A DNA stretch of 43,151 nucleotides from Rhizobium sp. CSW-27. GTDB lineage: Bacteria; Pseudomonadota; Alphaproteobacteria; Rhizobiales; Rhizobiaceae. The notes beneath the pieces are model-generated. The model saw only the letters and a list, made by a program, of their open reading frames with translations, searched no databases and was not told the DNA's origin. Below, piece after piece: positions 16,986 through 27,000 of this stretch. The position numbers and the translations under genes were made by a program. Location: positions 1 through 43,151 of the forward strand of contig NZ_JAHHZO010000022.1 of NCBI RefSeq assembly GCF_018760785.1. Reading direction: 5' to 3'. Numbering within the stretch: position 1 is the stretch's first letter; each line of letters begins with the position of its first letter.

Positions 16986-18803
16986 TCAGGCGGCGCGCCG
17001 GGGCAAAGGGGCCGCGGAACCCTGGAGGCGAAAGCCTTCCAGCAGGTCGCGCAGGTGCTGGCTCTGCGCGGCCAGCGTCTGACCTGCCGTCGCCGAATCA
17101 TGCACCATGGCGGCGTTCTGCTGGGTCATCTGGTCCATGTGGTTGACCGAGGCATTGATCTCCTGCAGGCCGGCGGCCTGCTCGCGGGCGGCGGTGGCGA
17201 TGCCTTCCACCTGGGCATTCACCCGGTCGACAAGCTGGACGATCTCCACCAGTGCCTCGCCGGTGGTGCGCACCAGCGAAACGCCCGCCTCCACTTCCTG
17301 CGCGGAACTGTTGATCAGGGTCTTGATCTCGCGGGCCGCATTGGCGGAGCGCTGCGCCAGTTCGCGCACCTCCTGTGCCACCACGGCAAAGCCGCGGCCG
17401 GCCTCGCCGGCGCGTGCCGCCTCGACGCCGGCATTGAGCGCCAGCAGATTGGTCTGGAAGGCGATTTCATCGATCACCGAGATGATCTGGCCGATGCGGC
17501 TGGAGGATTCCTCGATGCGGCCCATCGCGTCCACCGCATCGCGCACGATCGCGCCGGAACGGCCGGCGCTGCTGCGGGTATCGGCCACCATGGCGCGCGC
17601 CTCGGCGGCCCGCTCCGATGCCGTCTTCACCGTGGCGGTGATCTGCTCCAGGGCCGCCGCCGCCTCTTCCAGGGCTGCCGCCTGCTGCTCGGTGCGCTGC
17701 TGCAGCGTGCCGGTGGCGCGGCTGATATCGAGCGCGCTTTCGCCGACCACCTGCCCGGTGCGGGCAATGTCCTCGATCGTGCCGCGCAGCGAACCGACCG
17801 CCAGGTTGAAGTCGTCGCGCACCTTGGCGAAATCGGCGCCGAGATCGCCGAGCGATACCGAAAGGTCGCCACGCGACAGGGCCTCCAGCGCATCGCCGAG
17901 CAGCTGCATGGCGCGGGCCTGCCGCTCGGCCGCCGCGCGCACCGTTTCGGCCACCTGTTCGCGGTCCTGCGCCAGCGCACGCTGCTGCTCCGCATCGCGC
18001 CTCTGCAGCAAGGTCCGTTCCTCCACCGCATCGCGCAGCACCAGCAGCGAGCGGGCGATGTCGCCCAGTTCGTCGCGCGCCTCGGTGCCCTCGATGGCAA
18101 TGGCGGGCTCGCCGGCGGCCATGCGCTGCAGCGCGGTGCGGATGCGGCCGACCGGACTGGTGACGCTCTTGACGATCAGAAGCGCCCCGCCGGCCAGAAG
18201 CAGCATGCCGAAGCCCGAGATCAGCGAGAAGCGCAGCGCCTTGCGCCAGTAGAGCGCCTTCAGGTCGTCCACATAGACACCGGTGCCGACGATCCAGCCC
18301 CAGGGGGCAAAGGCCGCCACATGCGAATATTTTTCCACCGGCTTGTCGGCGCCCGGCTTCGGCCAGTCGTAATCGACGAAGCCCTGTCCGGAGGCCTTCA
18401 CGGCATTGACGAACTCGACGAAGAGGAACTTGCCGTTGGGATCCTTTGTCTGCGTAAGGTCATTGCCGTTCATCTCCGGCTTGATCGGATGCATCACCAT
18501 GCGCGGATGCATGTCATTGATCCAGAAATAGCCGCTGCCATTGTCATAGCGCATGGCGCCGATCAGTTGCCTGGCCTGCGCCTGCGCCTCCTCGCGCGTC
18601 ATGGTGCCGGCCAGTTCGCGATCGTGATAGGTCTTGATCAGGCTCAGCGCATTGGCATTCATCGCGGCCAGGGAGGCCTTGCGCTCCTTTTCCAGCGCAT
18701 CGAAGCTTTGGGAGAGACTGAGCGCCATGGCGGCGACCAGAATGACGACCGCAAGCGCTACCAGCATGTAGAGCCTGGTCGACAGGCGGAATTTCGTCAT
18801 CAT
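16986..18803 (-). CDS. Methyl-accepting chemotaxis protein with sCache ligand domain
   Basis: The receptor has 605 aa. The first membrane helix is at about 11-32 and a periplasmic sCache domain at about 33-190 (NGSGYFWINDMHPRMVMHP; WGWIVGTGVYVDDL). A second helix lies at about 190-212, a HAMP domain from VKSVTSPVGRIRTAL on, and a long helical signalling domain has the hairpin tip DEIAFQTNLLALNAGVEAARAG. No C-terminal CheR/CheB pentapeptide is present. sCache domains bind small organic acids in the periplasm; the ligand is unknown. Tandem ATGs at 18803 and 18800 follow GAGGAGGTGC; either may be used. The frame is open far upstream, but that part is antisense to other genes. Confidence 0.93.
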   Translation of the reverse strand: MMTKFRLSTRLYMLVALAVVILVAAMALSLSQSFDALEKERKASLAAMNANALSLIKTYHDRELAGTMTREEAQAQARQLIGAMRYDNGSGYFWINDMHPRMVMHPIKPEMNGNDLTQTKDPNGKFLFVEFVNAVKASGQGFVDYDWPKPGADKPVEKYSHVAAFAPWGWIVGTGVYVDDLKALYWRKALRFSLISGFGMLLLAGGALLIVKSVTSPVGRIRTALQRMAAGEPAIAIEGTEARDELGDIARSLLVLRDAVEERTLLQRRDAEQQRALAQDREQVAETVRAAAERQARAMQLLGDALEALSRGDLSVSLGDLGADFAKVRDDFNLAVGSLRGTIEDIARTGQVVGESALDISRATGTLQQRTEQQAAALEEAAAALEQITATVKTASERAAEARAMVADTRSSAGRSGAIVRDAVDAMGRIEESSSRIGQIISVIDEIAFQTNLLALNAGVEAARAGEAGRGFAVVAQEVRELAQRSANAAREIKTLINSSAQEVEAGVSLVRTTGEALVEIVQLVDRVNAQVEGIATAAREQAAGLQEINASVNHMDQMTQQNAAMVHDSATAGQTLAAQSQHLRDLLEGFRLQGSAAPLPRRAA

Positions 18804-18983
18804 GCACCTCCTCAGGATACGACTTTCGCAAGAGGCTAGGGCAGCGTGCTTTCCATGCCGTAAACGCGAGACTTGCAATTCTACGGGTTCTCCCTTGCGG
18901 CAAAGCCGTTGCCAGGCCCACGCGGCGGACCTAAAGTCCGGCGTATGCTGCATCGCACAAGAGAGAAACGAGGAGTCATCCGC

Positions 18984-19370
18984 ATGCACGACCAGACGCT
19001 TCCCGAGGGAGAACTGACCCTGCGCACCCTGGCCATGCCGGGGGATGCCAATCCCGCGGGCGATATCTTCGGCGGCTGGGTCATGGCGCAGATGGACCTT
19101 GCAGCCGGCATCCGCGCCGGCGAGCGGGCCAGAACCCGCGTCGTCACGGCCGCCGTCAAGGAAATGGCCTTCCAGCGCCCGGTCAAGATTGGCGACACGC
19201 TCAGCATCTATACCGACGTCACCCGCATCGGCCGTACCTCGATCACCCTGCAGGTGGAAGCCTGGGTCAACCGCGCGCGCATCGGCATGCTGGAGAAGGT
19301 CACCGAAGGCACGTTCATCATGGTCGCACTCGATGAGACCGGCCAGCCGAGCCCCGTCCCCGCCGACTGA
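18984..19370 (+). CDS. Acyl-CoA thioesterase, YciA-like hotdog fold
   Basis: The protein has 128 aa. The segment MPGDANPAGDIFGGWVMAQMDLAAG carries the conserved Asn, Asp and Gly residues of YciA-type hotdog thioesterases, and VTAAVKEMAFQRPVKIGD is the second strand-helix motif. These enzymes hydrolyse acyl-CoA to free acid and CoA in the cytoplasm. The ATG at 18984 follows GAGGAG by 8-9 nt. It diverges from the chemotaxis receptor and is convergent with the DUF1501 gene. Confidence 0.9.
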   Translation: MHDQTLPEGELTLRTLAMPGDANPAGDIFGGWVMAQMDLAAGIRAGERARTRVVTAAVKEMAFQRPVKIGDTLSIYTDVTRIGRTSITLQVEAWVNRARIGMLEKVTEGTFIMVALDETGQPSPVPAD

Positions 19371-19374
19371 CGGT

Positions 19375-19399
19375 ACGGCGCCGCTTCGCGCGGCGCCGT
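19375..19399. terminator. Bidirectional GC-rich hairpin between convergent genes
   Basis: ACGGCGCCGC and GCGGCGCCGT form a perfect 10-bp stem with a 5-nt loop, 4 nt after the thioesterase stop and 15 nt before the DUF1501 stop. There is no T-tract on either strand. Confidence 0.5.
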
Positions 19400-19414
19400 G
19401 AGGATGGCTTGCCT

Positions 19415-20611
19415 TCAGCCCGCCTGCAGCAGCGCTGCGGCGGCATCGAAGGCAAGGCCGGGGAAGATCTTGCCGGTCAGGCTTGCCGGGGTGATGTCGA
19501 ACTGGCGGTGCAGCACCGCGGCGGCAACGTCGCGCGTGTCGGTCGTCGGCATCAGCGCATGACCGTCGAACAGGGCCTCGTCCTGCAGCCCCGGCCAGCG
19601 CCCCATCACGGCGCGGCGGGACAATCCGCTGCCGGACAGGCCGCCGCCTGCCAGAACCGCAACGCTTGCCGCGCCGTGATCGGTGCCGCCGCGCGCGTTG
19701 ATCCGCAGGCTGCGCCCGAATTCCGTCAGCGCCAGCACGATCGTCGCATCCCAGGCGGCGGGCGTCATGCCCTCGCGCAGCGCGACAATCGCCGCGGCCA
19801 GATCGCCGGCCGCCTGCGGAAACTGCCCGCGCTGGTCCACATGCGTGTCCCAGCCTTCCAGCGAAAAGCTCGCCACCCGGTAATCGCCGTTCAGCATGAC
19901 GCCCACCTGGCGGGCCATGTCGGCAATTGCGGTCCGGCGTGCCGCCGCGTCGAACAGGCCGCCCGCGCCGGCCCCGGCGACATCCGCGAAGGTCGCGGCA
20001 AAGCCCGGATCGGCGGCATAGAGATCGGCAAAACCGTGCATCTCGTCGCTGCACAGCGGCAGGTCCGGCCGCGCGGCCCACACATCGACCGGATTGGGCC
20101 CGGCGAGAATCGGCTCCACGGCGGCGGTAATGTCCACCGCCCTTCGCTGGCCGGCGCGCGGCATCAGCGACAGCGCCCGGTTGAGCCAGCCGGTGCGGCC
20201 GGCCCGGCCTTCCACCTCGGCGGTTTCCAGCATGTCCTGCGCCTCGAAGTGCTGCATGCCGCGATAGGGCGTGGCAACCGCGTGAACGAAACCGAGTTGA
20301 CCCGCCTGCCAGAGCGGCATCAGCCCGGCGGCGGCGGGAGACAGGCCGAAGAAGCCGTCGAGATCGAGCAGGCCGCTGCGCGGCGACAGTGCCAGCGCCG
20401 GGCGCAGGCTCTCGAGGCCCGGATCCGCATAGGGCTGCACCAGATCGACGCCATCCATCCCGCCGCGCAGCAGCACAACCACCAGACGGCTGTCGCCACC
20501 GGTGGCGGCAAGCGTCGCGGTGGTCGAAAGCGGCAGGCTTGCGACACCCGCCGCCGCCTTCAGGAAGCCGCGCCGCGAGACAGGTGGCAGAAGAGGTTCG
20601 GCCATGGTCAT
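19415..20611 (-). CDS. DUF1501 domain-containing Tat-exported protein
   Basis: This 398-aa protein begins with a twin-arginine signal, SRRGFLKAAAG, and a hydrophobic stretch to about residue 36. The mature part starts LVVVLLRGGMDGVDLVQPYAD, the entry to the DUF1501 alkaline-phosphatase-like (sulfatase-fold) domain, with GWDTHVDQ and LTEFGRS further on. The biological role is unknown. DUF1501 and DUF1800 proteins are commonly encoded together; here the ATG overlaps the stop of the DUF1800 gene by 4 bp, so the two are translationally coupled. Confidence 0.9.
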   Translation of the reverse strand: MTMAEPLLPPVSRRGFLKAAAGVASLPLSTTATLAATGGDSRLVVVLLRGGMDGVDLVQPYADPGLESLRPALALSPRSGLLDLDGFFGLSPAAAGLMPLWQAGQLGFVHAVATPYRGMQHFEAQDMLETAEVEGRAGRTGWLNRALSLMPRAGQRRAVDITAAVEPILAGPNPVDVWAARPDLPLCSDEMHGFADLYAADPGFAATFADVAGAGAGGLFDAAARRTAIADMARQVGVMLNGDYRVASFSLEGWDTHVDQRGQFPQAAGDLAAAIVALREGMTPAAWDATIVLALTEFGRSLRINARGGTDHGAASVAVLAGGGLSGSGLSRRAVMGRWPGLQDEALFDGHALMPTTDTRDVAAAVLHRQFDITPASLTGKIFPGLAFDAAAALLQAG

Positions 20612-22041
20612 CTCCTGTTGAACTCCGGCGAGGCCAGCACCAGCGTCAGCCCCTGCACGCGACTCGGCGCCTCGGCCACCGCCTGCCGGGTCGCGGCACG
20701 GGCCGTCCCGCCAAGCGCAGCCTCGAGATAATCGGCCGGCTGCAGCCCCTGCCCCAGCGTGCGTGCCACCAGCCGCGCCCAGGCGAGACGCTCGCGCAAC
20801 TGCCCGGCATAAAGCCAGGCGGCTGCGCCATCCGGAAAGCCGGCGGCACTCGGCGGCTGCCAGATCGGCTGCCCCATGCGGCCGAGCGCTTCCAGCGTCA
20901 GCGCATAGGCCACGTCCGGCTGCTCGACGGCGACGCCGCGCCTTGCCACCGGCGCAGCCTGCCGCCAGTCGGCATTGCCGTCCTCGGCGGCCCGCGCCAC
21001 GGCGGAAAACTCGCCGCCCTGTCGCTCCAGGCTGCGAAAGCCGGAGATGACGAAATCGAAGGGCGGAATGATCTTGCCCGGCGTCTCGTCCCAGGCACTC
21101 GGATGCGACAGCATGGCGCGATAGACGGCATCCAGCCGGCCATCCGTCTCCTGCCAGGCGGCCACCATATCCGCCACCAGATCCTCCGGCGGCGCGTCGG
21201 CAATGAAATGCACGGCAAGCTTGCCGCAGATGTGACGCACCGTGTCCGGCCGGGCCGCCAGATCGTCCAGCATGGCAAGATGCGCCGTCTGGGCGCGATC
21301 GGCATAGCTCTGCCCCAGCAGGGCAAGGCGCGTGGCGCCGGCCGCCGCCGGGCGGAACGACACTTCGAGGCTGCGCGCATCCACCGCAAGCCCGCCGAGA
21401 ATATGCGCGGCCGCCTGCAGGTCATCGGCCGTATAGGCGGCACCCTCCCCCAGCGTGTGCAGTTCGAGCAGTTCGCGGGCAAGGCGGGTGTTCTGCGCCG
21501 GCTGTGCGGCGGCGTCGGCGGTCGGCGCCTCGGCATCCAGATAGATGAGCATGGCCGGATGCAGCACGGCGGCGCGCAACAGCGTGCGGAACGGGCCGGC
21601 CAGGTTGGGTCGCAGCGCCTCCGCCTCGAACAGCGGCACCACCATGCGCATCTCGTAGGCCTTGCGGGCGCTGACGGAAAAATGGTCGAGCCAGAAGCTT
21701 GCCAGCCGCTCGAAGAAACCGTTCTCGGATGACACCGCCTGGGCCATGCGGGCCAGCGCGTCGCGACGGAAGATTCGGCGCACCTCCGCCTGCATGTCCT
21801 GCCGCAGCGCCGGGTTCGGTCGCCCCTCCGCCGCGGCCTTCGCCTCCACGGCGCGCACCGTCAGCATCCGGCCGATCGTCTCGCGTCGGCCGGCCAGCCC
21901 CTCGCGGGGAAAACGTGGCTTTGCCGCCGCCCCCCGCTGCACCTGCAGCATCAGTCCATCCACGTCGCCCGGCGGCGTCTCGCCGGGCTTCAGCCCGTAG
22001 CCGAAACGCCGCGCGGCAAGGATCGAACTGGGAAGAGCCAT
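20608..22041 (-). CDS. DUF1800 domain-containing protein
   Basis: This 477-aa protein starts at the ATG at 22041 after AAAGGG, giving ALPSSILAARRFGYGLKPGE, the typical DUF1800 opening (helical, with the RFGYG motif). Other family stretches are FWLDHFSVS, NTRLARELLELHTLGEGAAYT and HFIADAPPEDLVADM. The function is unknown. It is first in a two-gene operon with the DUF1501 partner. No clear signal peptide is seen, unlike its partner. An IS5 remnant lies about 150 bp upstream, so part of its promoter region may derive from that element. Confidence 0.9.
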   Translation of the reverse strand: MALPSSILAARRFGYGLKPGETPPGDVDGLMLQVQRGAAAKPRFPREGLAGRRETIGRMLTVRAVEAKAAAEGRPNPALRQDMQAEVRRIFRRDALARMAQAVSSENGFFERLASFWLDHFSVSARKAYEMRMVVPLFEAEALRPNLAGPFRTLLRAAVLHPAMLIYLDAEAPTADAAAQPAQNTRLARELLELHTLGEGAAYTADDLQAAAHILGGLAVDARSLEVSFRPAAAGATRLALLGQSYADRAQTAHLAMLDDLAARPDTVRHICGKLAVHFIADAPPEDLVADMVAAWQETDGRLDAVYRAMLSHPSAWDETPGKIIPPFDFVISGFRSLERQGGEFSAVARAAEDGNADWRQAAPVARRGVAVEQPDVAYALTLEALGRMGQPIWQPPSAAGFPDGAAAWLYAGQLRERLAWARLVARTLGQGLQPADYLEAALGGTARAATRQAVAEAPSRVQGLTLVLASPEFNRR

Positions 22042-22194
22042 ATGATCACCCTTTGCAACCTGCCGAAACATGGCGTGCGATTGTGACGGAAGCACTGTGA
22101 GATTGCGGCCTTTTTCGGACCGGCAACGCCTGTTGCCCTCCGAGGTTCCACCGCAACCTTCCGTCGTAGTGGCAGCGAGACGGTCAAGCGCGCC

Positions 22195-22405
22195 AACCAC
22201 CATTGGCAACCGGTCGTGACGATGGAAAGCAGAGCCTTGACGACCTTGCGCAAATCGGTGGTGCGAGGGCGACCCAGGCGGCGGCGTAGTGGAAGAAAAG
22301 GTCAACCAGTGCCCATTCTCCATCTGTCATGTCGCCTGCATAGCGTGCCGTCCGCCGGGCATGGCGCCGACGGGTGTTTTCTATCCAGGCCCTCGTGAAC
22401 TCCAT
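22195..22405 (-). pseudogene. IS5-family transposase N-terminal remnant, frameshifted
   Basis: One frame reads RHARRTARYAGDMTDGEWALVDLFF, the start of IS5-group transposases. A second frame then continues GRPRTTDLRKVVKALL and VTTGCQW, which is the next conserved part of the same family. A frameshift near 22270 splits them, and the catalytic DDE region is missing. So this is a decayed fragment of about 70 codons, not an active element. No terminal inverted repeats or target duplication could be recognised. Confidence 0.82.
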
Positions 22406-22471
22406 CGGATCTTCGCAAATCCGAAGGAATCATAACCTCTTGAAATCACCACCTCTGTTTGAGGCAGCCAC

Positions 22472-23077
22472 TCAGAGCCGCTTCAGGCAGTAGGAGAAGT
22501 GGGCGTCCGGCTCCACCGTCAGATATTCGAACTGCCAGCCATAGTCGACGCAGAATTTGTTGACCGCCTGCACCACGCCATAGACCACCGGCTTGATGAC
22601 GTTGCCGGTGCAGAAATCATGGCCGCAGATGCGGCCGTCGCGCTTCACCTTGGCATCGCACAGCACCAGTTCGTTCCAGGTATTGGCATAGGAATGGTCG
22701 GTGTCGATATAGACCCAGTCGAAGGTGGCATCGGCAAAGGACGGCAGCATGTCGGTGGAGCCGCCCACATGCAGCTGCACCTTGCCCTGCTCGATCTCCC
22801 CGGCGAAGGCGGAGCGCACGGTCTCGTAGCCCTCGTTATAGCGGGTCAGGTCCCAGGCATCGATCAGATGCAGCCGGGCGGGGCGATTGTGCGCCACGAT
22901 CTCGCGCGTGTAATCGCCGAAGGCCACACCGATTTCGGCCGCCACGCCGCCATGCGGCAGGCGGTGCAGAAGCTCGGTGCGGTTCGGCAGCAGGCGGCAG
23001 TTTTCCGTGTGGTGCAGCGAGAGCATGGTGCGCGGCGTGCTGTTCTTCAGCGCCTGCCGCTTTTCGAGGGACAGCAT
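22472..23077 (-). CDS. Class I SAM-dependent methyltransferase, tandem paralog 1
   Basis: This 201-aa protein has a compact Methyltransf_24-like fold: VAAEIGVAFGDYTREI for SAM binding, LHLIDAWD for the second strand acid, and FDWVYIDTDHSYANTWNEL near residue 110. It has the same length as the gene to its right and the same blocks throughout (SLHHTENCRLLPNR; KVKRDGRICGHDFCTGN; PVVYGVVQAV). The target is unknown; small methyltransferases of this kind are often linked to cell-surface sugar or lipid modification. The ATG at 23077 is chosen by alignment with the paralog. Confidence 0.87.
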   Translation of the reverse strand: MLSLEKRQALKNSTPRTMLSLHHTENCRLLPNRTELLHRLPHGGVAAEIGVAFGDYTREIVAHNRPARLHLIDAWDLTRYNEGYETVRSAFAGEIEQGKVQLHVGGSTDMLPSFADATFDWVYIDTDHSYANTWNELVLCDAKVKRDGRICGHDFCTGNVIKPVVYGVVQAVNKFCVDYGWQFEYLTVEPDAHFSYCLKRL

Positions 23078-23241
23078 TTTCGGATCAGGCCTCCAGACCG
23101 GCGATCGGGCCCGCCGGCAGAAGTGCCGCGGACCGCCATGATCTCCGTCTCTAGAACAAGCGGTGGCGAAAGGCCAATGCCTTTGCCGCACGAAGGAGTG
23201 ATCCCCGCCCCCATGCCCGTCTTCCGATGGCGCCGTACCCG

Positions 23242-23847
23242 TCAGAGGCGGCGCAGGCAGAAGGAGAAGTGGCCGTGCGATTCCACGGTCAGATATTCGA
23301 ACCGCCAGCCGGCATCCTGGCAGAACTTGGTGACCGCCTCCACGACGCCATAGACCACCGGCGTGATGATGTTGCCGGTGCAGAAGTCGTGGCCGCAGAT
23401 CAGCCCGTCCCTCTTCACCTTGCGATGGCTCAGCACCAGTTCCTCCCAGGTGGTGTGGAAGGTGTGGTTGGTGTCGATATAGACCCAGTCGAAGAAGTGG
23501 TCGGGAAACTCCTGCAGCTTCACGGTGGAGAGGCCCTGATGGATCTGCAGCCTCCCTTCCTCGATGCGCGGCGCGAATTTCTGGCGGATCTGCTCCAGGC
23601 CGATGCGGTAGCGGTCGGTGTCCCAGGCGTCGATCAGGTGCAGCTGGGCGGGATTGTTCAGCGACAGGATATCGGCGGTGAAATCGCCATAGGCGGCGCC
23701 GATCTCGGCGCAGACGCCGCCGCGCGGCAGCCGCAGCAGAAGCTCGCTTCGATTGGGCAGCAGCCGGCAGTGTTCCGTATGATGCAGCCCGAGCGCGGTC
23801 TGCGGCATGCTTTCCTTCAGACGCTGGCGCTGCTCGACCGTTTGCAT
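23242..23847 (-). CDS. Class I SAM-dependent methyltransferase, tandem paralog 2
   Basis: This 201-aa protein is a clear duplicate of the gene 164 bp downstream. Shared blocks include LHHTEHCRLLPNRSELL, EIGAAYGDFT, LHLIDAWD, DWVYIDTNHTFHTTW and RDGLICGHDFCTGN. The ATG at 23847 follows GGAAAGGACATC. It diverges from uvrB, and the 163-bp gap between them would carry both promoters. The ligand-facing regions differ more than the SAM site, so substrates may have split after duplication. Confidence 0.87.
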   Translation of the reverse strand: MQTVEQRQRLKESMPQTALGLHHTEHCRLLPNRSELLLRLPRGGVCAEIGAAYGDFTADILSLNNPAQLHLIDAWDTDRYRIGLEQIRQKFAPRIEEGRLQIHQGLSTVKLQEFPDHFFDWVYIDTNHTFHTTWEELVLSHRKVKRDGLICGHDFCTGNIITPVVYGVVEAVTKFCQDAGWRFEYLTVESHGHFSFCLRRL

Positions 23848-24010
23848 GATGTCCTTTCCGGCGCATGGCGGCGCCCCGATGATTCCGAATATTCGGATAT
23901 GCGCACACGCATCTTGCGCCAGGATGACGATGCGGGGGAGCACTGCCGCGTTCTCAATTTGTTTCGCTGGCACCCTTCCCTTTCCGGCGGACTCCCTCCA
24001 TATTTGCGGC

Positions 24011-27000
24011 ATGTCCAGATCGCCGAAAAAATCCCCGTCCCAGACCTCCGTCACCGGTTTCGAGGAAGCGCCGCAGGAGTCCTTCGAAGGCGCCCCCCTG
24101 CAGGGCTCCGTCGCCGACTGGGTGCGCCAGCTGGAAGCCGATGCCGAGGCGGGCGCGATGGAAACCCAGCGCGAGATCGCCTCGAAGGCCGGCAAGCATC
24201 GCAAGAAGATCGAGATCGCCGCGCGCGAACAGGCGATCCGCGAGGCGAAGGAGGAGGAAGCCGCGCGCGCGAAAGAAGCTAACTCTGGTTCGGCCGCAGG
24301 CCGCAAGCCCGACCGGGCGTCCGAGCCGTTGCGAGGCCCCCGCGGAGCGAAGTCGCGCAGCGACGGCAGCGTGAGCGCAAAAGAGACCGCGAAGAACACC
24401 ACCTCGCAAAAAACCTCCCGCGGCGTGTCGATCGGCGCCTCCTCCGATCCGAAGACGCGCGCCGCCGCCGGCCTCAATCCGGTCGCCGGCATGGATGTGT
24501 CGCTGGAAGAGGCGCAGTCGCTCGCGCCCGGCGCCGTCACCGCCACCGTCGATGCGCTGGCGAAACTCATCGAAAGCGGCAATCCGCTGTTCAAGGACGG
24601 CAAGCTGTGGACGCCGCACCGCCCCGCCCGGCCGGAAAAGTCGGAAGGCGGCATCCCGATCCGCATGGTCTCCGACTACCAGCCGGCCGGCGACCAGCCG
24701 ACCGCGATCGCCGATCTCGTCGAGGGCCTGAACTCCGGCGAACGTTCCCAGGTGCTGCTCGGCGTCACCGGCTCGGGCAAGACCTTCACCATGGCCAAGG
24801 TGATCGAGGCCACCCAGCGCCCCGCCGTCATCCTCGCGCCGAACAAGACTCTCGCCGCCCAGCTCTATTCGGAGTTCAAGAATTTTTTCCCCGACAATGC
24901 GGTGGAATATTTCGTCTCCTACTACGATTATTACCAGCCGGAGGCCTATGTGCCCCGCTCGGACACCTATATCGAGAAGGAAAGCTCGATCAACGAGCAG
25001 ATCGACCGCATGCGCCACGCGGCGACGCGCGCCATCCTCGAGCGCGACGACTGCATCATCATCGCCTCGGTCTCCTGCATCTACGGTATCGGCTCGGTGG
25101 AAACCTATACCGCCATGACCTTCCAGATGTCGGTCGGCGACCGCATCGACCAGCGGCAACTGCTCGCCGATCTCGTCGCCCAGCAGTACAAGCGGCAGGA
25201 CATCAACTTCGTCCGCGGCTCGTTCCGGGTCCGCGGCGATACCATCGAACTCTTCCCCGCCCACCTGGAGGATGCCGCCTGGCGCATCTCGCTGTTCGGC
25301 GACGAGATCGACGCGATCACCGAATTCGATCCGCTCACCGGCCAGAAGACCGGCGACCTGAAATCGGTCAAGATCTACGCCAACTCGCACTATGTCACGC
25401 CGCGCCCGACGCTGAACGGCGCGATCAAGGCGATCAAGGACGAGCTGAAGATGCGGCTTGCCGAGCTGGAAAAGGCCGGCCGCCTCCTGGAGGCGCAGCG
25501 CCTGGAGCAGCGCACGCGCTACGACATCGAGATGATGGAAGCGACCGGCTCCTGCAACGGCATCGAGAACTATTCGCGTTATCTCACCGGCCGCCGCCCC
25601 GGCGAGCCGCCGCCGACGCTGTTCGAGTACATTCCGGACAATGCGCTGATCTTCATCGACGAATCCCACGTCACCATTCCGCAGATCGGCGGCATGTATC
25701 GCGGCGACTTCCGCCGCAAGGCCACACTTGCCGAATACGGTTTCCGCCTGCCCTCCTGCATGGACAACCGCCCCTTGCGCTTCGAGGAATGGGATGCGAT
25801 GCGGCCGCAGACGGTCGCCGTCTCCGCCACGCCCGGCGGCTGGGAGATGGACCAGTCCGGCGGCGTGTTTGCCGAGCAGGTCATCCGCCCCACCGGCCTC
25901 ATCGATCCGCCGGTGGAAGTGCGCTCGGCCCGCAGCCAGGTGGACGACGTGCTGGGCGAGATCAGGGAGACCTCGCTCAAGGGTTACCGCACGCTGGTCA
26001 CCGTGCTCACCAAGCGCATGGCGGAGGATCTGACCGAATACCTGCACGAACAGGGCGTTCGCGTGCGCTACATGCATTCGGACATCGACACGCTGGAGCG
26101 CATCGAGATCATCCGCGATCTTCGCCTCGGTGCCTTCGACGTGCTGGTCGGCATCAACCTGTTGCGCGAGGGCCTCGACATTCCCGAATGCGGTTTCGTC
26201 GCCATCCTCGATGCCGACAAGGAAGGGTTTTTGCGCTCGGAGACGTCCCTTATCCAGACCATCGGCCGCGCGGCGCGCAACGTGGATGGCAAGGTCATCC
26301 TCTATGCCGACACCATCACCGGCTCCATGAAGCGCGCGATGGAGGAAACCGCGCGCCGCCGCGAAAAGCAGATGGCCTACAACACCGAACACGGCATCAC
26401 GCCGGAATCGGTCAAGGCCCGCATTTCCGACATTCTCGACAGCGTCTACGAACGCGACCATGTCCGCGCCGATATTTCCGGGGCCAATGTGCAGGGCGGC
26501 GCCAAGGGCTTTGCCGATGGCGGGCATCTGGTGGGCAACAACCTGCAGAGCCACCTCAACGCGCTGGAAAAGCAGATGCGCGACGCTGCCGCCGATCTCG
26601 ATTTCGAAAAGGCCGCCCGCCTGCGCGACGAGATCAAGCGCCTGAAGGCCGTCGAACTGGCGTCGATGGACGATCCGATCGCCCGCGAGGAAACCCGGGC
26701 GCAGGAAGGCGTGCGCCGCAGCGCCGAAGCCACCCGCCAGTCGCTGGCCCCGTCGCTGGCGCCGTCACCGGCAAAGCAGGGCGACAACGGCCGCGATGGG
26801 GCAGGACGCCGCTCCGGGTCGATCTCCCCCCTTGAGGCGGGGTCCGAAGGACGGGCAGAGACGCGTGGCTCTGCCCAACAGGCCGGCAGGCCAGAGGGGG
26901 GCGAACTGGCTCCCAACTCTGGACAGCAGGCCCGGGGCCCGCTGTTCCGCAAGAACACGCTGGACGAAATGACCGTCGGCCGCACCGAAAAACCCCTGCC

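Noticed and set aside
18804..20081. Upstream extension of the chemotaxis receptor frame
   Set aside because: It runs antisense to the thioesterase gene and through the DUF1501 gene in the wrong frame; the receptor starts at 18800-18803 with a strong ribosome site.
23954..26554. Long leftward open frame antisense to uvrB
   Set aside because: It mirrors the high-GC codon pattern of uvrB, has no recognisable domain, and the sense protein is a full UvrB.
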